Source of the DNA: Gp6-AA40 sp036802945
Lineage (GTDB): Bacteria > Acidobacteriota > Vicinamibacteria > Vicinamibacterales > UBA2999
Length of the DNA: 64,000 nucleotides
Assembly: GCA_036802945.1 (NCBI GenBank)
Contig: DAIRVG010000012.1
Location: forward strand, 6,760-70,759
Direction of reading: 5' to 3'
Of this stretch, positions 49,690 through 57,761 are shown piece after piece; the first letter of the stretch is position 1; each line of letters starts with the position of its first letter. Both the position numbers and the translations under genes were made by a program. The notes under the pieces are model-generated. The model was not told the DNA's origin. It worked only from the letters and a program-made list of their open reading frames with translations, and did not search any database.

Positions 49690-50703
49690 GTGCCTGCGTC
49701 ACTTACGCGCCGTTCCTTCGTCGGAGTCACTCTGGGTTCGCTGACCGTGTTCTCGCGAACACTTCGCGGCGCCGACGTGGAATTCGCCTTCAGCCAGTAC
49801 CACAACCAGACGCCCGCGAGCTCGCTCCACACGCGTCTCGTACAGATGTGGGAAGCCGTATACAAAGAAACCAGCGGCCGCGTCGTCGTGAAGGTATTCG
49901 CCCAGAACAACGGGATCCAGGGAAGCGATCCGGCGGCGCTCAAAGCGCTGGTCGCCGGCGAGATCCAGTTCTTCACGCTCATGGGCGGCATCCTCGGGAC
50001 CATGGTGCCGGCTGCGGAAGTGCAGCAGGTGCCGTTCGCATTCCGCTCCGCGGCGCATGCGCACGAGGCGATGGATGGTCCGCTCGGCGCGTACCTCTGC
50101 GAAGAGATGGCGGCAAAAGGCATCCACGGCTTCCAGACCGGCGCGTTCGACAACGGCATGCGCCAAATCACCGCGAATAAGCGGATTGTCACGCCGGACG
50201 ATCTCGCCGGCCTGAAGATGCGCGTGCCGGCAGGTCAGCTGGTCGCGGACACGTTCAAGGCCTTCGGCTGCCAGCCCGTCATCATCAACAGCGACAGCAT
50301 CCATGCGGCGCTGACAGACGGACGCGCGGATGCGCAGGAGAACCCGCTGACGCTGGCCGATCAGTTCAAGCTGTACGAGGTCGTGAAATACGTCGCTATG
50401 ACCGATCACATGTGGTCCGGGTTCAACCAGCTGGCGAACCTTGCGGCGTGGCAGAAGCTGCCCGACGACATCAAGGGGATCATCGACCGCAACGTCACGA
50501 AGCACGTGCGCCTGCAGCGGCAGGATCAGATCGGGGCCAACACACGCCTGCGGACCGAATTGGCCGCGCGCGGGCTCGAATTCAACACACCGGACCCGGC
50601 GCCCTTCAAACGAAAGCTCGCCCCTGTCTATGCGATGTGGAAAGAAAAGCTCGGGACAAAGTGCTGGAGCTTGCTCGAGCGGAGCGCAGGTTCGATCACC
50701 TAA
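49690..50703 (+). CDS. TRAP transporter periplasmic binding protein (DctP family), orphan
   Basis: 337 residues. A Tat-type leader (TRRSFVGVTLGSLTVFSRTL) precedes the DctP fold: FAFSQYHNQTPASSLHTRLV, VKVFAQNNGIQGSDPAALKAL, RQITANKRIVTPDDLAGLKM with RVPAGQLVADTFKAFGCQPV (the conserved Arg and ligand loop) and ADAQENPLTLADQFKLYEV. It should bind a carboxylate. No DctQ/DctM membrane genes are in the window. The start is GTG at 49690; an in-frame TAG lies two codons upstream, no ribosome site is seen, and a CATAAT -10-like box lies at 49679-49684, so the mRNA may be leaderless. Confidence 0.88.
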   Translation: MPASLTRRSFVGVTLGSLTVFSRTLRGADVEFAFSQYHNQTPASSLHTRLVQMWEAVYKETSGRVVVKVFAQNNGIQGSDPAALKALVAGEIQFFTLMGGILGTMVPAAEVQQVPFAFRSAAHAHEAMDGPLGAYLCEEMAAKGIHGFQTGAFDNGMRQITANKRIVTPDDLAGLKMRVPAGQLVADTFKAFGCQPVIINSDSIHAALTDGRADAQENPLTLADQFKLYEVVKYVAMTDHMWSGFNQLANLAAWQKLPDDIKGIIDRNVTKHVRLQRQDQIGANTRLRTELAARGLEFNTPDPAPFKRKLAPVYAMWKEKLGTKCWSLLERSAGSIT

Positions 50704-50740
50704 CAAGTACGCAGTTGGGGCAGCGACATCCGGATGTTTC

Positions 50741-51197
50741 GTCCCGCGATGCGCTCGGCCCGAGGAGTCGTAGAGGCGGACCTTCAGGTCCGCCTTCCGG
50801 GTGCCGGTCAGCCCTGTCGAACATCAGCCGCCAGCTACGCACGCCGGGAAATCGCGCTCCGAGCGGCGACATCCGATATTCCGTCCCGCGATGCGCTCGG
50901 NNNNNNNNNNNNNNNNNNNNNNNNNNNNNNNNNNNNNNNNNNNNNNNNNNNNNNNNNNNNNNNNNNNNNNNNNNNNNNNNNNNNNNNNNNNNNNNNNNNN
51001 GGGAAATCGCGCTCCGAGCGGCGACATCCGATATTCCGTCCCGCGATGCGCTCGGCCCGAGGAGTCGTAGAGGCGGACCTTCAGGTCCGCCTTCCGGGTG
51101 CCGGTCAGCCCTGTCGAACATCAGCCGCCAGCTACGCACGCCGGGAAATCGCGCTCCGAGCGGCGACATCCGATATTCCGTCCCGCGATGCGCTCGG
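50741..51197. repeat. 142-bp tandem direct repeat spanning an assembly gap
   Basis: Unit starts (gtcccgcgatgcgctcgg) occur at 50741, 50883, 51038 and 51180; the complete units 50741-50882 and 51038-51179 are both 142 bp and look identical. Each unit holds one aggcggacc palindrome and a GATGCG-rich hairpin stretch. The gap at 50901-51000 falls inside the array; the spacing across it (155) is not a multiple of 142, so the N run is not to scale. No coding sequence is supported within it. Confidence 0.9.
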
Positions 51198-51466
51198 ATG
51201 CCCGGTCAAACGCATCTCGGGGTTCTGTTGCCGAACGCGGGGCCCCTCCGTCGCGGCCCGCACGCTCCGCTCCTCCACCCCGCGTGGAATTCGGCCCCTG
51301 CGATGCGTTTGACGTACTGACGCGGTCGGGCATCCTCGAACGCATCGCGGTCCGGAACATCGGATGCCACCGCTTGTTCCGGGACTTAGGCTCGAAACCG
51401 CCGCTGGAACAGGCAGCAAGCTGGTTGCACTTCCCACTTACTTCGCACTTCGCACTTCGAACTTCT
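51198..51466. repeat. Hairpin-rich non-coding stretch with an inverted copy of the tandem-repeat core
   Basis: 51337-51366 (cgaacgcatcgcggtccgga...) matches the reverse complement of the repeat core (catccgatattccgtcccgc...) at 26 of 30 positions, so the tandem array is closed by an inverted core. Between them are further GATGCG/CGCATC inverted pairs (51187-51215, 51301-51347). A 'cacttcgcacttcgaact' array at 51423-51468 reaches the stop of the EamA gene. No gene is supported. Confidence 0.65.
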
Positions 51467-52327
51467 CTAGGCGCCCACGATCAGGACCACCGCAATCAGC
51501 GCGCACACGATTCCCGCGCTCTGCAGCGCGCTGAGACGTTCGCCGAGGATGACGCGCGCGAGGATCACCGTGCTGGCTGGATACAGCGAGGACAGCGTGA
51601 CGACGACGCTCAACGAACCGTACCGGGTAGCGATGAGATAGAGCGCGTTCGCGAGCATGTCGACGACCCCGGCCGCGATGACGATCGAGGCAACCGGCGC
51701 CGTCATCCGCAATGATCGCCCGCTGACCACGGCGGATACGGCAAACAACCCCACCGACATGACGCGCGCGGTAAGCAATGGCCAGAGACCCGCGGTGGCC
51801 GCCGTGCGTGCGAGCGCGAGAAAAAAGAATCCAATGGCGACGCCGGACATCAGTGCCAGCCCGAGTCCCGGAGGCATGCGGCGCTTGAGCGGATGATCTC
51901 CGGTCTCGCCGGCAACCGGACGCTGCTGGCTCACGAGGACGATCGCGACAATCGCCAGCCCCATGCCAGCCAGCCTGCCCGCGGAGGGACGCTCGCCAAG
52001 GAGCATCGCGGCAGTCACCGGAATCGCGACGGCACACACGGCCGTGGTTGGAGCCACGACCGCCATCCTGCCGACCGCCAGCGCGCGGTAGAGGAGCGCG
52101 ACGCCAATGCCTCCGGCGAGCCCCGCTGCTCCACCCCACAGCAGATCGCTGGTCGTCGGAGCCGCGTCCGGCAGCCAGACAAGCATCACCGCAAGGAGCA
52201 TCAAGCCCACCAGCTGCGAGACGGCGACGACGGCAATGGTGTTGGTTCGGCGGGCGCCCATCCCGCCAAGGAAGTCGGCTGCGCCGTAGAGCGCGGCTGA
52301 GGCGAGAGCGAGAGCGGGAGCAAGTTC
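51467..52327 (-). CDS. EamA/DMT-superfamily transporter, 5' end in gap
   Basis: 286 visible residues, about ten membrane segments in two EamA halves: ALALASAALYGAADFLGGMG, VALLYRALAVGRMAVVAPTT (first-half end), then a loop and GFFFLALARTAATAGLWPLL, ANALYLIATRYGSLSVVVTL, SSLYPASTVILARVILGERL. Reading upstream of the first internal ATG (52261) the frame stays open to the gap and encodes ELAPALALASAALYGAADFL, the normal first helix, so the true start lies within or just beyond the gap at 52328. Likely an exporter of metabolites; substrate unknown. Confidence 0.87.
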   Translation of the reverse strand, partial: ELAPALALASAALYGAADFLGGMGARRTNTIAVVAVSQLVGLMLLAVMLVWLPDAAPTTSDLLWGGAAGLAGGIGVALLYRALAVGRMAVVAPTTAVCAVAIPVTAAMLLGERPSAGRLAGMGLAIVAIVLVSQQRPVAGETGDHPLKRRMPPGLGLALMSGVAIGFFFLALARTAATAGLWPLLTARVMSVGLFAVSAVVSGRSLRMTAPVASIVIAAGVVDMLANALYLIATRYGSLSVVVTLSSLYPASTVILARVILGERLSALQSAGIVCALIAVVLIVGA

Positions 52328-52439
52328 NNNNNNNNNNNNNNNNNNNNNNNNNNNNNNNNNNNNNNNNNNNNNNNNNNNNNNNNNNNNNNNNNNNNNNNNN
52401 NNNNNNNNNNNNNNNNNNNNNNNNNNNACTTTGAACTTT

Positions 52440-54113
52440 CTACTTGGTCGCCGTGGTCACCTTTGCGTCGTACGCAACCTTGCCGCCGACCATGGTGATC
52501 ACCGGCTTGATGTCCTTGATCTGATCTGCCGGAATCGTCAGATAGTCGCGATCCATCACGACCAGGTCCGCCAGCTTGCCCGGCTGGATCGATCCGAGAT
52601 CGTTTTCGCGCATGACGAAGTACGAGTTGCTTCGAGTGTGCGCGATCAGCGCCTCCTCGCGAGTGATCGTCTGACGGTTCACGACGGCCCCGCCGAGCAT
52701 CTTGCCCGTCACGGCAAACCACAACGTCGTAAACGGCCGGTACTGATTGACCTCGGTCGTGTCGGTATGGAATCCCCACTTGATCCCGCTGTCCTGGATC
52801 ATCCGCAACGGCGGCATGTCGACGGAGCGTTCGCCGTGCACCCGGTTGAAGATCGCCCCCATGACCGGTTCGATGGCGCGGACGGCTGCCCACATGCCGA
52901 GCTTCTTCATCCGTTCAAGGTCGTTTGCCGACACCTGGTCCATGTGCGCGAACGCCCAGCGCAGATTCCTGATGGGATATTGCTTGTTGATGATTTCTAT
53001 CTGGTCGAGGAATGCCGGGAATGTCTCCGAGATGGTGACGTGCTGCTGCAACGGCAAGCCCGCCTTGGCGACCTCGGTCGCGAGGGTACGCCACATCGTC
53101 AGCTGGTCGGGCGTGTAGCTGGTGTGCGGTGAGAGCATGTTATCGCTCAGCGCGATGGTCTCTCCGTACATCACATCGTCGATGTAGTTGTCGCCCTGAA
53201 ACAGCTTGATCTCCGCAATCTGAGCGGCGGCGCGCTGGACCTGGTCCGCGGCGACGCCCGTGGTGGGGCTGCCGGCGGCCACCATGCACATGAACCGGAA
53301 CGTCAGCTCACCTTTGTGTTCCAGTTCCCGGAAGAATTCCGATGCCTCCTGCGGGCAGCCCGAAATGCCCGCGGTCGTGATCCCCACCCGATTCAGATCC
53401 CGGAGCAGCGCCATGGCATTGGTCGCGAATGTCTCTTTGGCCGGACGCGGAATCTTGCTCGCAATTTGCGCGAGGCCCGGATCGTTGATCCGTCCCGTCG
53501 GCTTCCCGGCCGCGTCTTTTTCGATCCAGGGCTGGTTGACACCGGCGAGGTCCATCGCCTCAACGGCCTTACTGTTCATGAAGGCGCAGCATCGCGTGAA
53601 CTGGAGGTAGACAGGATTGTTCGGCGCCGCCTGATCCAATTCTGCCCGGGTCAACGGCGTCCGGTTATCCGCGAACTGGTCGAAGGACCAGCCTCCGAGG
53701 TTGTAGACCCACTGTCCCGGCCCCAGCGCCGTCGCCTTCGCGCGGACCATGTCGAGCGCCTGCTTGCGCGACTCGACGCCATCGAGCCGCACTTCAATGG
53801 CCCACGTTTCTGCGGCGCGCATCAGATGCGCATGCGCGTCGATGAGGCCGGGTATGACCGCTTTGCCGCCGAGATCGATTCTGCGCGTGTTGGGTCCGGC
53901 GAGCCGCGTGATGTCCTGATTGCTGCCCACCGCCACGAAGCGGTCGCCGCGAATCGCGACTGCCTGCGCGATGCTGAAGCGATCGTCGACGGTGATGATC
54001 TTGCCGTTCGTGAGAACGGTATCGACGGCCGCCTGCTGTCCGCGCACGATTGCGGCGCCCCCGACCGCGAGCAACAGACCGGCCATCAACGTTGTCGAAA
54101 CGGAATGCTTCAT
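52440..54113 (-). CDS. Exported YtcJ-like amidohydrolase (Amidohydro_3)
   Basis: 557 residues. Signal peptide to IVRGQ; VDTVLTNGKIITVDDRFSIA and IDLGGKAVIPGLIDAHAHLM (metal-binding HxH near residue 90); SGCPQEASEFF, LPLQQHVTISE, RWAFAHMDQVSAND, IKWGFHTDTTEVNQYRPFTT (late His-x-Asp) and NDLGSIQPGKLADLVVMDRD. The family hydrolyses C-N bonds in cyclic or N-acyl substrates; the exact one is unknown. AGAGGGG before the ATG at 54113 sets the start. It lies downstream of the gapped HHSF gene on the same strand and may share its transcript. Confidence 0.9.
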   Translation of the reverse strand: MKHSVSTTLMAGLLLAVGGAAIVRGQQAAVDTVLTNGKIITVDDRFSIAQAVAIRGDRFVAVGSNQDITRLAGPNTRRIDLGGKAVIPGLIDAHAHLMRAAETWAIEVRLDGVESRKQALDMVRAKATALGPGQWVYNLGGWSFDQFADNRTPLTRAELDQAAPNNPVYLQFTRCCAFMNSKAVEAMDLAGVNQPWIEKDAAGKPTGRINDPGLAQIASKIPRPAKETFATNAMALLRDLNRVGITTAGISGCPQEASEFFRELEHKGELTFRFMCMVAAGSPTTGVAADQVQRAAAQIAEIKLFQGDNYIDDVMYGETIALSDNMLSPHTSYTPDQLTMWRTLATEVAKAGLPLQQHVTISETFPAFLDQIEIINKQYPIRNLRWAFAHMDQVSANDLERMKKLGMWAAVRAIEPVMGAIFNRVHGERSVDMPPLRMIQDSGIKWGFHTDTTEVNQYRPFTTLWFAVTGKMLGGAVVNRQTITREEALIAHTRSNSYFVMRENDLGSIQPGKLADLVVMDRDYLTIPADQIKDIKPVITMVGGKVAYDAKVTTATK

Positions 54114-54171
54114 GACGCCCCTCTGAGTTGAAGGCAACCACCGAGCGATCGGGTGCGCAGCTCGGGCAGCT

Positions 54172-54477
54172 TTATCTGCCCTGGCTCGTGCCGCTGCCGG
54201 GCGCGATCGCGCCAGGAGCGTCAGGCGACCCGGAAGCACCAGCAAACGAGCGCCCATCCGCGAGCGTGAGCGTATCGGCAGCGGCCCTGGTCAATATGGC
54301 CCTTCCTCCGAACCCTTTGAACGTGATCTTTTCGCCTGGCTTGAGGTCCGCNNNNNNNNNNNNNNNNNNNNNNNNNNNNNNNNNNNNNNNNNNNNNNNNN
54401 NNNNNNNNNNNNNNNNNNNNNNNNNNNNNNNNNNNNNNNNNNNNNNNNNNNAACAGGGCTCCGAATTTCGTGTTCAT
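54172..54477 (-). CDS. Small exported HHSF-family protein (DUF6152-like), copy C4, interrupted by gap
   Basis: The visible start MNTKFGAL and the visible end (DLKPGEKITFKGFGG, LTLADGRSFAGASGSPDAPG) match copy C5 at 57762 (MRTKFGVL...LKVGEQVTVQGYA...VVLADGRSLFGGAADDNGPG). The 100-N gap at 54352-54451 hides the signal-peptide end, the His-His and the NPH histidine. From C5 about 80 residues should be missing, so the gap is larger than drawn. It follows A3 by 22 bases. Confidence 0.75.
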   Translation of the reverse strand: MNTKFGALXXXXXXXXXXXXXXXXXXXXXXXXXXXXXXXXXXADLKPGEKITFKGFGGRAILTRAAADTLTLADGRSFAGASGSPDAPGAIAPGSGTSQGR

Positions 54478-54499
54478 TCGCTTTCCTCCTGCTCCATCA

Positions 54500-55357
54500 C
54501 TACTTCGGCGGCTGTACTTCTAACCCGAATCCGCGCTCCAGGTAAGGATTCTTGATCGCGCCGGCGGGGCCGAACTGATTGTTTTCGGTGCAGATGAATT
54601 CCATGATTTCCGTACCCGGTGCAACCAGGCGCGCCGTAAACTTCAACTGAACGGGTTTCGAGAACGCGCCAGGGTCGTCGATCGTGAAATCGTGGGTCAT
54701 CGTGCCGTAGCTGGTTCGCGTCCACCGCTCGATCGTGTGCAGGCGCTCGGTGTGCGGGGTGCCGCGACTGTCGAACCAGAACTTGTCGTTGTACCCGACG
54801 GTATCGATGACAAGCGTGTCCCCTTCCCACCGTCCAATCGAATGCCCCCACCACGTCGGGATCAGGTCGTCGGGATGCTTACGGCCATCCATGAAGATCT
54901 GACGAACCGTGCCGGCATCGCCGTTCTCGTGGACGACGTAAATGGTTGAAGGGCCTTGCGCCGTGACGGACTGCACGAACCGCCAGGGATACGGGTTCAT
55001 GCGCGGTACGCTCATCGGCGTGCAGTACAGATAGGGCTCGTCCTCTTCTTTGCGTGCATCCCGCAGAGCTTTCGCCCACGGGAGCAACGGAATCTCACCG
55101 GGTTTCAACCCTCCCTCGTGTTCGATGTCGTCGTTGGAACCGCCACCCACCCACGGCCCGGACATATCCGGGTGGCCGTCAGGCATTCTCGGCACTGGCC
55201 CCTTGGCCATCTCCGGCGAAACAACCGGGGTGAATTCCCCGGTGAGCTTGGCCGGCAGTCGCGCGTCACCCGCAGTCCCGGGGACTGCGTTCTGCTGCCC
55301 GAAAAGCGACACGGAGAGCCATACGATTGGCACGAGCGCGACGAGGATCTTTCTCAC
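54500..55357 (-). CDS. Secreted A-type protein, copy A3
   Basis: 285 residues, signal peptide to LFGQQ. Landmarks: MPDGHPDMSGPWVGGGSNDD, YCTPMSVPRMNPYPWRFVQS, RQIFMDGRKHPDDLIPTWWG, HSIGRWEGDTLVIDTVGYND, KFWFDSRGTPHTERLHTIER, IDDPGAFSKP and EFICTENNQFG. This is the canonical form of the family; the WEGDTLVIDT and TPHTE motifs are also present in A4. Start GTG at 55357 with AGGAG nine bases upstream. It precedes the HHSF gene C4, so again an A and a C protein are paired. Function unknown. Confidence 0.84.
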   Translation of the reverse strand: MRKILVALVPIVWLSVSLFGQQNAVPGTAGDARLPAKLTGEFTPVVSPEMAKGPVPRMPDGHPDMSGPWVGGGSNDDIEHEGGLKPGEIPLLPWAKALRDARKEEDEPYLYCTPMSVPRMNPYPWRFVQSVTAQGPSTIYVVHENGDAGTVRQIFMDGRKHPDDLIPTWWGHSIGRWEGDTLVIDTVGYNDKFWFDSRGTPHTERLHTIERWTRTSYGTMTHDFTIDDPGAFSKPVQLKFTARLVAPGTEIMEFICTENNQFGPAGAIKNPYLERGFGLEVQPPK

Positions 55358-55494
55358 AGCGAACTCTCCTCAGGGATGACATCTGCCACGTTATTCACCT
55401 TCACCGGGTGAGAAGAACACTTAGCGCAATAATCGGAAGCGTCCGCAGAATGCGCGTTATCAAATCCTCCTCCTGTCGCCTTCCAATCGCGCGC

Positions 55495-55534
55495 ACGTTA
55501 CATTCGCCTCAACAGGCTGTCAAGCTAATTGACA
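55495..55534 (-). promoter_or_regulatory. Candidate sigma-70 promoter with a TGTCAA-N5-TTGACA palindrome
   Basis: On the minus strand a perfect -35 TTGACA (55523-55518) is followed 17 bases later by TAACGT (55500-55495), a weak -10. The -35 is one arm of an inverted repeat TGTCAA-gctaa-TTGACA (55518-55534) that could bind a dimeric regulator. It would drive A3 with a leader of about 130 bases. Confidence 0.4.
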
Positions 55535-55628
55535 ATGCTACAGTGAGTTACACGGATTCGAGCCCCGCCGCGCGTGGCGCCGATTCGGCCTGGGAGTCGC
55601 CGGACGGCTCGAGAAAACCGAGCGCTAC

Positions 55629-56804
55629 TCACCGCTTGAACGGAGCCGGTTTCGCGAACCTCGCCGCGTCAACCGCGCCGTTCGCCTGCACCTCGCTCAG
55701 CTCGACGTCCATCCGCATGTACGTCTGGGTCACCGTCTTATGAAACGGGATCTTGACCCCGGCAACCTCACGGAAGTCAGCGTAATCAATCTGCGTCGGA
55801 ACGAAGCCGACGGGCGTCTGGGTCCAGCGCACTAGGCGCACCAGCAGGCCGGACGGGTCGAAGTACAAGTTCACGACTGGCTGCCCGGCGTCGGTGCCCT
55901 GAACCACCAGGACCTCGTCATCGCCCAGAACAGCGCGCCCAACACGCCATCGGCTGAACGCCTGCCGGATTCCGGCTGGAAACGACAGGATTGCCTCGAG
56001 GCGCGCGCGGTCCAGATTCCCGGCGGTCAGCATCATCAGCGGCACAGGCGTATCCGGGCCCGCCATCCACCCATTGCGGCCGTCGAACGTCCTGACGCTG
56101 TTCCCGCCGGACATATGGACGATCGTCGTGTACTGACCCGGCGCCTTCGCGAAGATCTCCACGGGGACCTTCTCGAACGCCGTGTCGAAGCCGGAGTACG
56201 TTCCCCTGGCGACTATGCTGGAAAACCCGGCCAGCCGCTCCGCGCCACCGACGGCCTGGAGATACTTGTCAAAGACCTGCTCCGCGGAGATGCGGGTGTC
56301 GGCAGCGAAATCTCGAACATTCGGATCTTCCGGCGGAACACTGTACTGAAGCGCGAGATTCGGATCGCTCCGCGGACTCTGGTTCCCGCCGTGGCACGTG
56401 AAGCAGGTCACGCGCGGCCGTCCCCCGAAGAAGTCCTTGTTGATCGTGTTCATCATCGTGATCATCTGGCGCGCTCGCCTGATCCTCGGGGTCTCCAGGG
56501 CAAACGCCGTCCGGTCCAGAGCCGCTTGCGGAGAATGGCAGAACGTGCAGTCGTTGCCCATGGCATTGGCAAACATTCCCATGGCGTCGAAAAACGTGTC
56601 GACAGGAATGCCCTTGAGGAGTACGACGCTCTTGAAGACCTCGTCCGTCATCGTCGGCGTGTCTTGCGCGTTCTGAGCTGACGCATTTTGTCCCGCCTTC
56701 GCCGAGGCTTCGGCGCGCAAGCCGGCTGCCGTCGCGCCGCCGAGCAGACACACCACGGCGATCGCCGTGGCACCAAGGAACGTTCGCCTCGATCCGAGCT
56801 GCAT
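55629..56804 (-). CDS. Exported cytochrome c of the photosynthetic-reaction-centre subunit type with LolA-like C-terminal domain
   Basis: 391 residues with a Tat-like leader (GSRRTFLGATAIAVV). The N-terminal half has two haem sites, CTFCHS and CFTCHGG, each after a helix with a methionine (FANAMGNDCTFCH), the pattern of the reaction-centre cytochrome family, which is common in non-phototrophic Acidobacteriota. The second half (AVGGAERLAGFSSIVARGTY, VRTFDGRNGWMAG, LVRWTQTPVG, TQIDYADFREVAGVKIPF) is an outer-membrane-lipoprotein-sorting-like fold. No photosynthesis gene is present; a periplasmic redox role is inferred. GGGGAG precedes the ATG. It sits between A3 and A4. Confidence 0.87.
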   Translation of the reverse strand: MQLGSRRTFLGATAIAVVCLLGGATAAGLRAEASAKAGQNASAQNAQDTPTMTDEVFKSVVLLKGIPVDTFFDAMGMFANAMGNDCTFCHSPQAALDRTAFALETPRIRRARQMITMMNTINKDFFGGRPRVTCFTCHGGNQSPRSDPNLALQYSVPPEDPNVRDFAADTRISAEQVFDKYLQAVGGAERLAGFSSIVARGTYSGFDTAFEKVPVEIFAKAPGQYTTIVHMSGGNSVRTFDGRNGWMAGPDTPVPLMMLTAGNLDRARLEAILSFPAGIRQAFSRWRVGRAVLGDDEVLVVQGTDAGQPVVNLYFDPSGLLVRLVRWTQTPVGFVPTQIDYADFREVAGVKIPFHKTVTQTYMRMDVELSEVQANGAVDAARFAKPAPFKR

Positions 56805-56852
56805 GTTGTCTCCCCTGCCTGATGTGCGCAGGAAATGTGGGCGGGAGGCGTA

Positions 56853-56879
56853 GGAGCCGGAACCAGAAGTTCCGGCTCC
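56853..56879. repeat. ggagccggaac palindrome
   Basis: Perfect 11-bp arms (ggagccggaac, gttccggctcc) around cagaa, five bases after the A4 stop, with a gtag/ctac flank like the aggcggacc elements. It can serve as a 3' hairpin for A4; there is no T-run. Confidence 0.75.
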
Positions 56880-56884
56880 ACTAC

Positions 56885-57748
56885 CTACTTGTTGAATGGG
56901 TTCTCGTGGCCGCCTGCGACCCCGTACTGATTATTCTCCTGGCAGATGTATTCCATGATCTCGTCGCCAGGGACCTGGAGCCTGGCTGTGAACGTGACCG
57001 TGAACGGCTTGGAGTACGCGCCGGGATCTTCGATGGTCACTGTGTTGACGAGCGTGCCCATATTCGGTCGCGTCCACCGTTCAATGGTGTGCAACTGCTC
57101 CGTGTGCGGCGTGCCCTTACGATCGAACCAGAACTTGTCGTTGAATCCGACTGTATCGATGACGAGCGTATCCTTTCCTTCCCACCTTCCAATCGAGTGC
57201 CCGAACCAGGTCGGGTCGAGCTCGGGCGGATGCTTGCGGCCATCCATGAAGATCTGCCGGAAGCTGTGGATGTTCCCCTCGTGAAGGATGAACATGTGCG
57301 TCGGGGCCTTGTCCGTAATGTCCTGCACGAAGCGGAACGGATACGGCGTCGATCGCGGTACGCCCATCGGCATGCACCACAGATGGGGATCGTCCGTCTC
57401 GTGCTGTGCCCGGACGTCCATGAGGGCTTTTGCCGAGGGCAGTAGCGGCAGCGTCTCGCCCTTCGGCAGCCCTTGAGCGATGTCGCCGACAGGGCCGCCG
57501 CCAACCCAGAGGCCGTTCAGGCTGACCGTACCATCGGACAGTCTCGGCGCCGGACCGGTTTGAACCGGGGGACGCTTGACTTCCTGACCGAGAGCGCCAA
57601 GCTGGCCCAGAGGGAGACCTCCGCCACGACCAGCGGCGCCACCACGGCCCTGCGCTGCGGCCCCTGTGGACGAAGGTGCCTGCGACTGCGCAAGAAGCGG
57701 AAGTACCAGTACGCCAACGATTCCAACGACGCCGAACAGCTTTCGCAC
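56885..57748 (-). CDS. Secreted A-type protein, copy A4
   Basis: 287 residues. The start is the GTG at 57748, placed by a GGGAGG five bases upstream and by the signal peptide that follows (RKLFGVVGIVGVLVLPLLAQ). A longer frame to 57805 would overlap the HHSF gene and has no such site. After a Gly-rich linker: LSDGTVSLNGLWVGGGPVGD, WCMPMGVPRSTPYPFRFVQD, RQIFMDGRKHPPELDPTWFG, HSIGRWEGKDTLVIDTVGFN, DKFWFDRKGTPHTEQLHTIE, IEDPGAYSKP and EYICQENNQYG. Closely related to A3. Second gene after C5, 13 bases apart. Confidence 0.85.
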   Translation of the reverse strand: MRKLFGVVGIVGVLVLPLLAQSQAPSSTGAAAQGRGGAAGRGGGLPLGQLGALGQEVKRPPVQTGPAPRLSDGTVSLNGLWVGGGPVGDIAQGLPKGETLPLLPSAKALMDVRAQHETDDPHLWCMPMGVPRSTPYPFRFVQDITDKAPTHMFILHEGNIHSFRQIFMDGRKHPPELDPTWFGHSIGRWEGKDTLVIDTVGFNDKFWFDRKGTPHTEQLHTIERWTRPNMGTLVNTVTIEDPGAYSKPFTVTFTARLQVPGDEIMEYICQENNQYGVAGGHENPFNK

Positions 57749-57761
57749 GTGGCCCTCCCAG

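Noticed and set aside
50741..51197. Possible CRISPR array
   Set aside because: The units are 142-bp direct tandem copies without variable spacers, and there are no cas genes nearby.
50704..51466. Insertion sequence or transposon at the tandem repeat
   Set aside because: Inverted core copies are present, but there is no transposase reading frame and no target-site duplication could be identified.
51121..51715. Open frames across the tandem repeat (several of 60-200 codons on both strands)
   Set aside because: They are repeat translations or mirrors of the EamA gene in other frames, with no family signature or ribosome site.
55553..55570. tRNA-like T-loop sequence (ggattcgagcccc)
   Set aside because: No matching acceptor stem, anticodon arm or D-arm can be drawn around it; it is a chance match.
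55629..56804. Evidence for phototrophy from the reaction-centre cytochrome domain
   Set aside because: Only two haem sites, fused to a LolA-like domain, with no puf, bch or other photosynthesis genes; the domain is common in non-phototrophs of this phylum.
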